Assembly (NCBI GenBank): GCA_029265715.1
Contig: JAJUGZ010000016.1
Coordinates: 1 to 56,368 of the forward strand
DNA: 56,368 bases
Direction: 5' to 3'
Origin: Bacteroidota bacterium
GTDB taxonomy: Bacteria; Bacteroidota; Bacteroidia; Bacteroidales; Prolixibacteraceae
The notes under the pieces were generated by a model, which saw nothing but the letters and a program-made list of their open reading frames with translations, did no database searches and was not told the DNA's origin. Made by a program: the position numbers and the translations under genes. Position 1 is the stretch's first letter, and the number at the start of each line of letters is the position of its first letter. Positions 35,405-44,100 of the stretch are shown here, one piece after another.

Positions 35405-36142
35405 TTATTTTGAAGCTTCTTGCTCCCCCCTCCTGGAGAGGCTGGGAGGGGCTTTCCTCAACCAGTTGGCAATCATTTGTTCCCCCTGCGGCGTTAAAAC
35501 CGATTCCGGATGAAACTGCACTCCTTCCACGTCATACTCAACATGTTTCATCGACATGATCAGACCTTCGGCATCGTAGCTGGTCACCCGGAAGCAAGCC
35601 GGAAGATCTTCAGCGCTAACAATCCACGAATGGTACCGCCCAACCATAAACGTTTCGGGCAATCCTTCAAAAAGGACGGACGCTACCTCTGTTTTGGTAA
35701 CCGGCGTAGCAATGCCATGCAGCACATTGTTCATATTGGTCAGTTTCCCGCCAAATGCTTCACCAATAGCCTGATGACCGAGGCAAACGCCCAGCATACT
35801 TTTCTTCGGGGCATATTCGCGAATGATTTCCAGTAACAAACCGGCTTCCTCCGGAATGCCCGGTCCCGGCGAAAGTACAATTTTATCGTACTTCTCCAGA
35901 TCGGGAAGTTCCAATTCATCATTTCGGATTACATCAACCGGTTCTCCGGATATTTTTTTGATTGCGTGTACCAGGTTATAGGTAAACGAATCATAATTAT
36001 CTATAACTACGATAGAAGCTTCCCCCCTCCCCATCCGAAGGAAGGGAGACTGAGAACTACTTATGTTATTTATACTTTTTCTCATCCTTGTATCTTTAAA
36101 GTCACAATTATGTGAAGCATTATTTTTCTTCATTAAACGCAT
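35405..36142 (-). CDS. trpG: Anthranilate synthase component II (glutamine amidotransferase), with repeat-derived ends
   Basis: A class I amidotransferase that supplies ammonia to TrpE. Core motifs: VVIDNYDSFTYNLVH, oxyanion loop LSPGPGIPEE, nucleophile Cys in GVCLGHQAIGE and the His/Glu pair in GVQFHPES. The core is normal (about 190 residues), but the frame extends at both ends. The start is uncertain: an AAGGAG sequence precedes the ATG at 36142, giving about 43 residues before the core; ATGs at 36085 and 36034 are alternatives. The stretch before the core (SQSPFLRMGRGEAS) and the C-terminal tail (APPSLSRRGEQEASK) are translations of REP-like palindromes. The frame is open even further back, overlapping the end of trpE. 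Confidence 0.93.
   Translation of the reverse strand: MRLMKKNNASHNCDFKDTRMRKSINNISSSQSPFLRMGRGEASIVVIDNYDSFTYNLVHAIKKISGEPVDVIRNDELELPDLEKYDKIVLSPGPGIPEEAGLLLEIIREYAPKKSMLGVCLGHQAIGEAFGGKLTNMNNVLHGIATPVTKTEVASVLFEGLPETFMVGRYHSWIVSAEDLPACFRVTSYDAEGLIMSMKHVEYDVEGVQFHPESVLTPQGEQMIANWLRKAPPSLSRRGEQEASK
35415..35455 (-). repeat. REP-like palindrome forming the trpG C-terminal codons
   Basis: CCCCTCC (35427-35433) pairs with GGAGGGG (35445-35451). It lies inside the last codons of trpG and encodes the unusual APPSLSRRG tail. Confidence 0.65.
36018..36050 (-). repeat. REP-like palindrome at the 5' part of trpG
   Basis: An imperfect palindrome of CTTCCCCCCTCC-type and GGAAGGGAG-type arms immediately before the conserved IDNYDSF coding region; it is read in frame as SPFLRMGRGEAS. 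Confidence 0.55.
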
Positions 36143-36157
36143 CTGTTGCTCCTTTTT

Positions 36158-36187
36158 TATCCCTCCTTCAGAGGGCAGTGGGAGGCT
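36158..36187 (-). repeat. REP-like palindrome at the trpE-trpG junction
   Basis: CCCTC (36161-36165) with GAGGG (36171-36175) forms the core, flanked by a GGGAGGC block near the trpE stop codon; same G/C pyrimidine-purine style as the other trp-operon palindromes. Confidence 0.55.
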
Positions 36188-36188
36188 T

Positions 36189-37598
36189 TTAACTAATTTC
36201 TTTGGCAATTTCAATGGCCTTTTTCAATGCAGCCAGTTTGTTATTCACTTCCTGCAGCTCGTTTTCTTCAACCGACCCGGCCACAATTCCGGCGCCAGCC
36301 TGATAAAACAAAGTATTTCCCTTGCTCAAGAACGAGCGGATCATAATCGCGTGATTCAGACTGTTATCAAAACCGATGTAGCCAATGGTGCCGCCATAGT
36401 AACTCCGGCGCTGATTTTCGTACCGGTCGATCAACTGCATGGCCATGTGTTTGGGCGCTCCGGATAACGTACCGGCCGGAAATGAATCGCCCAGAACAGT
36501 TACCATGTTGGCATCCTCAGGAAGCCTTCCGGAAACCTCGGAAACCAAATGAATGACGTGCGAAAAGTACTGTACTTCGCGAAAACTGTCAACGCGGACA
36601 TCGTCGGCATTCCGGCTCAGGTCGTTGCGGGCCAGGTCAACCAGCATCACGTGTTCGGCGTTTTCCTTCGGATCGGCACATAGTTTTTCGGCCAGTACCC
36701 GGTCTTGTTCATCGTTGCCGGTACGACGGAAAGTCCCAGCAATGGGATTAATAATCGCGCGCCCTTTTTTAATACGAAGCTCGGCTTCGGGGCTCGACCC
36801 AAAAATCCGGTAATCTCCATAATCAAAGAAAAACAGGTACGGCGATGGATTTACCGAACGCAAAGCCCGGTACAGATTAAAGTCGTCGCCTTTAAATTTC
36901 TGCGAAAACTGGCGCGACAAAACGATCTGAAAAACATCGCCACGGAAACAGTGCTCCTTTCCTTTTGCCACCATGTACTTATATTCCTCGTCGGAAATAT
37001 TCGAAACCTCATCGCCGACGGTATCAAAACGGGTCGACTGAAACGAAAGGTTTTTCAGCAACGACTCGATCTGCCCCATTTCGGCAGGCTCTCCTTCTGG
37101 CAGATTTTCAATCAGCGAAATAATATCTTTCGAATGATCGATAGCCAGAATGTATTTGTAGAAACAATATTTGACCTCAGGAATCGAATAATTTTCTTTC
37201 TTCTCTGCAGTTATATCGATCTTTTCGAAGTATTTCACCGAATCGTAACTCAGATACCCGAACAAGCCGTTTGCCGGCGCTTCGGCATAGTCTCCGGAGA
37301 GGCTAAACGACTTGAAAAAACGGTTCAACTCGCAGGCGACTGTATGATGATCTTCAATAATGATCTCTTCGCTAAAATGCCCGGTGTTTTCAATTTTAAT
37401 CACTCCCTGATCAGCTGTAAAACAAATCAGCGGTTTCAGGCAAATAAACGAATACGCATTTTCGTGCCCGTGATAATCGGAGCTCTCCAGCAAAATGGAA
37501 TTCGGGAACAGTTCCCGGAACTTCAGGTAAACACTCACCGGCGTCAAGGTGTCGGCAAGGATTTTTTTTACGCTTACGTTAACTTTAATTTTCTCCAT
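36189..37598 (-). CDS. trpE: Anthranilate synthase component I
   Basis: A protein of about 469 residues making anthranilate from chorismate and TrpG-derived ammonia, the committed step. The feedback-site serine motif LLESSDYHGHENAYSFI suggests inhibition by tryptophan. The catalytic core has FGSSPEAELRIKKG, NPIAGTFRRTG, HVMLVDLARNDLSRN and FYQAGAGIVAGSVEENE. The frame opens at 37667, but the ATG at 37598 (MEKIKVNVSV) matches the usual N terminus. It is the first structural gene of the operon, about 200 bases downstream of an attenuator. Confidence 0.97.
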   Translation of the reverse strand: MEKIKVNVSVKKILADTLTPVSVYLKFRELFPNSILLESSDYHGHENAYSFICLKPLICFTADQGVIKIENTGHFSEEIIIEDHHTVACELNRFFKSFSLSGDYAEAPANGLFGYLSYDSVKYFEKIDITAEKKENYSIPEVKYCFYKYILAIDHSKDIISLIENLPEGEPAEMGQIESLLKNLSFQSTRFDTVGDEVSNISDEEYKYMVAKGKEHCFRGDVFQIVLSRQFSQKFKGDDFNLYRALRSVNPSPYLFFFDYGDYRIFGSSPEAELRIKKGRAIINPIAGTFRRTGNDEQDRVLAEKLCADPKENAEHVMLVDLARNDLSRNADDVRVDSFREVQYFSHVIHLVSEVSGRLPEDANMVTVLGDSFPAGTLSGAPKHMAMQLIDRYENQRRSYYGGTIGYIGFDNSLNHAIMIRSFLSKGNTLFYQAGAGIVAGSVEENELQEVNNKLAALKKAIEIAKEIS

Positions 37599-37800
37599 AT
37601 TGTATTTTTTCTTTTTGTTCGTCGTTATCTCTATTCCGGCTGAAAATTGATTTTCTCTTTTTTTCAAGACTTATTCGCAACCGGGTTTTCTTTATACAGG
37701 CCATTTCGCTGTACTATTGTGTATCGCTCCTTCAAGGCTATAATGAATACACCCTTTCCCTGGCTTTTCCCATTGGAGTAAGGAACGGGAAGAGAGCTTG

Positions 37801-37854
37801 AACAAACGAAAAAAGCGGCTTACCGTGATCCGATAAGCCGCTTTTTCGTTTGTT
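37801..37854 (-). terminator. trp operon attenuator terminator
   Basis: In the transcript (minus strand) AGCGGCTTA and TAAGCCGCT form a G/C stem with an 11-base loop, followed by a T6 run; flanking A/T-rich arms extend it to over 20 pairs with one bulge (37834-37854 with 37801-37822). It lies between the Trp-rich leader ORF and trpE, so it can only act on the trp operon (or on read-through from sprA). Confidence 0.85.
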
Positions 37855-37872
37855 AACTTTTATGCAATAGCG

Positions 37873-37941
37873 CTACATCCTTCCACGGTTTTGTGAAAAG
37901 TTCTTGCGCCACCACCAAATTGTTAACATGATCTGATTCAT
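37873..37941 (-). CDS. trpL: trp leader peptide with three consecutive Trp codons
   Basis: A short ORF on the transcript strand. From the inner ATG (37929) it reads MLTIWWWRKNFSQNRGRM and stops with TAG at 37875-37873; an in-frame ATG at 37941 adds MNQI. TGG TGG TGG occupies codons 5-7 of the shorter form. The segment GATGTAGCGCT (37879-37869), which includes the stop codon, can pair with AGCGGCTTATC (37842-37832), the 5' arm of the terminator, as 4+4 pairs around a 3x3 internal loop. A ribosome at the stop codon would block that pairing and allow termination; one stalled on the Trp codons would allow it. This is the logic of the enteric trpL attenuator, inferred here from sequence. Confidence 0.85.
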   Translation of the reverse strand: MNQIMLTIWWWRKNFSQNRGRM

Positions 37942-37962
37942 TTTGTAATATTTTTAAAATAC

Positions 37963-38016
37963 CAATATGGCTATTACTTCCCGAAACCGGGAGGCCCCAC
38001 CACGGAAGCCATATTG
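37963..38016. promoter_or_regulatory. Long inverted repeat between sprA and trpL
   Basis: CAATATGGCT (37963-37972) and AGCCATATTG (38007-38016) are perfect 10-bp arms around a 34-base interior that itself contains CCCG(AAAC)CGGG (37980-37991 region). No T run is adjacent. It may end sprA transcription, or be an operator or leader structure for trp. The surrounding 37942-38137 shows no gene. Confidence 0.45.
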
Positions 38017-38137
38017 TATTTATGTTTTTATCGTTAGAACGAAAATCGGTGTAAAAGAATAAAAATTCCGGTGAAATATCAACACTTCCCTGAATATTTT
38101 TTTAACATTGCCTCATAATTCGCTATCCAACAAACAC

Positions 38138-41100
38138 TTACTGAGCCAGCGTAAAACGGAAGCTTACCCCCATGTTGGTAGTCGATGTATTGAACGAACC
38201 CACTTTCGGACGGTTCAGTACTTTATCGTAATAAAGCCTGAGTTGGAACCGGTCGCTCAACATATAGTCGGCAGTGGTTTTCAAGGTAATGGCATCTTGC
38301 CCGGCCGTCAACTGTCCGCCATTCTCAAAATCCCAGAGGATCGTGCGGTTTTTCCGGAACGACAGGTCAGCCCGGACATTCAAATCGTTCGAGTAAGCTT
38401 TCTGCGATTGTTTGGTTTTAATGATCAAATCCATGTGCGTGAAGCGATATCCCATCCCAAATACATATTCGTTGCTCAAAATCTCAGTCAGCTGATTATT
38501 ATTCATACTCAGGTTCAGATTTCTGGTACGCTTGATTTCAGCACGGGTTTCCAGATCGTTCAACCAGGTGACATCGATATTAATCAGCGGGCTAAACTGT
38601 TCGGTAATGGTTACCGAACTGATATCATTCGGGCTTAAGAAATCGTTTGTTGCATTCCGGACGTAATTAAATCCATCGCCATAAAGGGTTTCATCATATT
38701 CCAGGTTCGAGATAAACGAGCCAACCGTATAGCTGGACCGATACAAATGAGTAAAGTTCAAGCTTTTCACATAATTGTTTAACCCTTTGATTTGCGAGGC
38801 AAGCCCTTCGTACGAGATGCGCCAGTTGGGCCGCATGTACCGCATCGACGGGAACGGGCTCAACGGAACGTTGTTGGCATCCTGCCCAGTATAGGCAGCC
38901 AGGAAAGCCGGGATCAGCACCTGCTGTGAGGTTGCGCTATAACCATCGGGGAAAACTCCGTCAGGACCTTTAATCCCCGGTTTGTAGTTTTCGGCCACAT
39001 TGGCAACACGGTTGGCATCAAGCCGGTTGGCTATAATAATCCGGTTGTCCATAAACTTCTGGAATGGTTTTGAGATCTCGACCCCATTCGCGTCTTTGAC
39101 CATTTTACTAAACGCTGTTTTAAAGGTATTGATCGACATAGTAAAGTTTCCGGAAACATTGTGGCTTAACGCATCAAACTGATCGCTGCCGGTATTGTAT
39201 TTATAGTACTCGCTCATTTTTTCTGAGTAAGTCCGGTTAGCCGTCACGTCAATCTTCAGATCGGGCATTGGCTCAATGTTCGCCCGGAACATATAGGTTT
39301 CCGACTTGCTCATGATATACGGCGAATTCAACACCGAGTCTTTTGTAATCCAGCCTTTCTCTGCCGCTTTGCGGGCAAAATTCTCGTCCTGCCATCCCAG
39401 CAGGAACGGGATACCCGGCGCCATCGACGAAGACAGGTCATTCCCGAACATAGATGAATTAGGCGTATAACGGCCCAGCCCGAACACCTTCGGTTCAGGA
39501 AGAAAGCCCGGAAGAATGGTTCCATCGGTATTGGAATAGCTCAACGAAACATTTCTCACGCTCATCAGCAAACGGGAACTTATCTCCATCGCTTTTCGGA
39601 ACGGATCGTTTTTCTCGATAACCTTTCCGCGAATATTTACTTTGGCGCCTTCAACATCGGTCGGAACAGTAATGCTAACCCGGTTCTGGTTGACCACCTT
39701 CACATCGGCATCCACCTTTTTCCCTTTCGAGTCGACCACCGCCACCTGAACATCTTCGGTACTCAGTTTATGGAAAATCGACTTGGGCGTGCCAGCCTTC
39801 AGGTTTATGGCTTCTGATTTATACTGAACATTCTTTACAACCGGTTCATTCTTTTTCTGTTCATCGCCAGGTTTTGGAGCATTGCTGTTTTGTCCCTGGT
39901 TTCGTGAACCTGCCCGGGCCATTCGCTGCTGGGTCTTCGAACTCTGCCCATATTTCTGGTTTACTTTCTTCAGAAAATCAATCTTATTATAAAGCGTTAC
40001 CAGATTTAATTGCCCATTTAGCTGCGAATTCCGGGTATTCTGAATCGTGTTTCCAATGTTGATTGTTCCATCCGACAAGGGACCGGCATCCCAGTTATAC
40101 ATAGATTGGTACAAAACCGATAAGTTCGTCCAGTCTAACAAAGGCAATCTATTGATCGGCGCCTGATAGGATGCTTTAAACGTGTGCTGATAATCAGTTG
40201 GTCGGCCCAAGCGCAGTAAATTGTGGACGATTGAATCGCGCTTCCATTCATAGTCGTTATCGTCGCGGTTTATACGACCAGCCGGCTCGTCGATACGCGA
40301 AGTATTTTGCGATGAGAAATCAACCCGTAATGACCGGGTCAGGTTATAACGCAAATCAAAATACCGGTTCAATATGAAATCTTTATCATAAGTTGGTTCA
40401 ATAATCAAATTCGGATTCGACAGGTTCCGCAACTGTGTTTCATTGTAATACCGATACAAGGTTGTCCGAAATGAAATCTGCGACGGCATCGGCGAGATGT
40501 TGAAATCACGGATAAACTGCAACGCCTTACCAGATAATAGTTTTGATTTTTTAAAGGGCTCATAAACTGCCGGACGTGCATTAAAGTTATAGGCAAACAT
40601 TCCCTGGTAGGTTTTCTCGATATTGTACTCTGTATCCACATTGCGTGAATAAACCTCATTATAGGAATAAGTCATCGAAAAGTTGGTCGGATCATAAAAC
40701 CTTGGTTTCCCCGATTTGTTAGTTTTATCCACTTTCACGTTGGTGAAGTTGATGCTCTTCCGTGTTTCATAATCCTGGGCCAACCGTTTCAGCGAATCGC
40801 GTTCCGATCCTGTTTTCAGGTTTTTGAGCGCCTCGTCCATGGTTATATCCGGATCGAGCGGGTTATACTTGGGGTTGCTGACGTTCTTGGAATATCCAAA
40901 ATACATCGGGATCTGCACGCCTGATTTTTCACCAAAGAACTTACCCAGCTCAAGGTTGGCCGAAACATCATATTGTCCCAGGTCGTCGGTTGCCCGCTGG
41001 TTTACGTTCTGATCGATGCTGCCGAAGCCCGAAGAACGGTATTTCCCGGCAACAATCACAGAGCCCAGGTCGGCCAGGCGGGTCGATACACGGCCAATAG

Positions 41101-44100
41101 CTGCCCAACCGCCGTCTTCGTTCAACCCGGTCAAACGCAACTCGTTGACCCAGACCTCTGCCGATTTGGGCCCCGGGTCGTATGTTTTTTTCTTATGGCG
41201 GATCCCGATCATCATCACCTCCACATTCCCGAGGTTCGGGTTCCCTTTTATTTTTACCGTATTTTTCCCGTCGTTCCATTCCTGGTCGGGGGCTTCATAA
41301 ATATCGGTCAGCGATACCGTCGAATTGGCGGCCCGCATCGCGGCATTTCGCGCCAGCTTCAGATTGGTGAACGTTTCCAGTGCCACGTTAATCCGGTTTT
41401 CATCGGGCCAAACAGCCAAACGGGCCGCATCGCTGGTTTTGCTGTAGTATCCCGGAGCTGTCAATTTCAACGGGACCTCATACTCGTAGTAGTTATAATT
41501 GTAGTCGGATCCCATCCGGACGAAAAGACATAAATCATCATCATTAAGTGGATAACCTTCGATTGCCTCGGCATGGACGTCCATTTTTATGCGTTTGTAA
41601 TTCCGCATATCAAGCGACATGGTTTTATAGCTTGCCTTCGCGTCCCCGGCTTTCAGATCAACAACCTTTAATACAAGCGACTGCTCGTTCAATTGCAACA
41701 ACTGCGGATTGGCCGGGTCGATAGTCCGGTCGATTCCCGGAGGCAACACATAGTTAACCGGGTCACGGCTTCCGTTCTCCTCGATATTAACCGCCGAGAT
41801 TTCAAACTGAGTATCCGAATCGTCCACCAGCACGTTTTCGTCGACAGCACTCGAATATTTTCGCCAGTCGGCGCGAACCAGATCAAACGTTGCCATACGC
41901 AAAACGGTCTGTTCATTAAACCCGCGCAAAAACATCCGCAAGAAACGAATCGACTTCAGGTCGCTGATCGCGCCAACTGTTTTCTCCGGGCTTTTTACCG
42001 GTACCTTGAACTGATACCATTTAACTTGTTTGGTGCCGCCTTTCCCGTCGTCAACAGCTTTGCCTTCTTTTACATCGGCAATAAAATTTTTGCCCAGGAC
42101 CATGTCCTCCGGACGAAGACTGATGCGATATTGAAAATACCGCTCGTTCTCGTTCATCGTAAAGTCAGAGTTCACGTCTTCGATGTCGGGTTTGGTCGAA
42201 GCAGTCGTCGAATAACTTTCCGACCCCTGCGTTGAGTTTCCTTCCGGGCCGTTGAATTTTTTATATCGCTCAAGGATGCTCAATTGCTCCTGATCGTAAT
42301 CGCTTCCGCGGAAATAATGATAGTCGTCATTCGCCGGATCCTGCATCGCCTTCGCCAACGCCTGTTGATCGACCACCTGCGAGAGCGACTGAAGATAACT
42401 TTGATAAAACGAAACTTCCTGTTCATCGCTCATCCCGTCGAAACCCAAGTCTTGTTGCTCCCGGTTTGTCGAGCTAAACTCGTAATTTACAGCCTGCTTG
42501 TTGGACACATTTCCCCAACGGGTCTGATCAACCGAAGTGTTATCATTGCTGGTCGGCAATCCGTTCTCGAACGATTTACGCCCATCGCGCAGCAAATCTT
42601 CCGAAACATCGCCTAAGTTGAAATACAAATCTCCCCCATCCCAGGTCGGGCTGTTATTACTGGCGGTTGGGTCCATCATCCAAAATTCGATGTATTCGAT
42701 GTTGGCCGCTTCAAAATCAGTCGTTTCAATCTCGCGCATAATACCGCCCCATCGACTTTCCGGATTGAGCAACGTTCCGTCGGAATTTACCCCGGCTGAA
42801 TACGGGGTGCCTTCGGTATCGAAGTTATATGGTCCCTTTTCATTCGGATAAAAAGCCAGGTCGAACACCGAAAGATTGGATGGCATCCCGGTTGCAATTT
42901 CTTTATCCGGGAAGATTTCCTGCGAATAAACTTCGCGCACGGCATCGCTGTGACGTTGCTCTGTGTCGCTCTTCAAGTGGTCGGGAGTCGTCGAGGTATT
43001 GCGGACCAAAATGGGGTCGATAATATACCAGGCCAGGCGCGCCCTGTTATATCCGTTCATCAGATCATTCGAAGAAGCTTCAGGGAACAACGCTGTTTGC
43101 TTTTGGGGAGTACTGGCCAACATCCAATCGGTTTTCGATTTCAGGTTAATCGAGGTTTTGGTTGCCTCAAAATCGTCGATATAAACCGTACCCGTGCTCC
43201 CGATTACATTAGAGTGTCCCGGGATCAGTCTGGCATACTCGCCCTCGAACGAAATGGTTGACGGCTCTTTTGTTTCCAGGAACGGCAGTTTATCAACAAG
43301 CGTGGTGAGCAACTGCGATTGCGTGTTGTAGTTCACGTCAAGGCCCAGCATGGTGTTCGAGATGGGGTCTTCTCCGTAGTTTACTTTTTGAGTCAATGGC
43401 CGTTCCTGCATGTGCATAACGGTTGCCCCCAGGTTGAACCGGTCGCTGAATGCGTAGTTAGCGTGGGTCCCCAGCAAGGTTTTTCGCTGCATACTTACCA
43501 GGTCCTGACTTTCAGTCGACACCGAAATGGCCGTTCCCGATTCGAGCAGCCCGCTGTTAATGATTTTTACGGTTCCGAATGTATAATCTACGGTATAGTC
43601 AACATTTTCGACCAACGTACGCCCGCCGGCAGTAACCCTGACCGATCCCTGTGCCAGATTTTGTGAACCTACCGAAATTTCAGAGCTCGAACTTCCTTTG
43701 TAATATCCTTTCAGAATAAATTTATTGTGCTCGGCATCCTCTTCGGCCACCGTCCGGGTTGAATCGTACAACGTTTGGTAACAATATTTTTTGGCCAGAA
43801 CCGCATTGCCGATTGAGTCACGCAGGTGACTCCCAAACGGTTCAAGTACCGGGAAGATAACCCGCCCGTTCGATGGAATTACGGTGATACCTTCAATAAA
43901 GTCGAACACTCCGTCACGGTTCTTATCCAACTGAGAGTTCAGGTTATCCAGGTTCATCACGTTCAGCAGAATATGCCCGTTCAGTCGTCCTTCGGGCAGG
44001 TAGTTCACATAATTCCCGGTCTGATCGTTCTGGTACAATACATCCAGCACAAAATCCTCGCTGTTTAACTGATAAGCATTCAAACTGTAAATGTTTTTCA

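Noticed and set aside
36705-37643. Plus-strand frame opposite trpE
   Set aside because: Antisense shadow of trpE without motifs of its own.
37974-38012. Short minus-strand ORF MASVVGPPGFGK inside the inverted repeat
   Set aside because: Twelve codons within a palindrome, no Trp codons and no evidence of translation; the Trp-rich ORF downstream is the convincing leader peptide.
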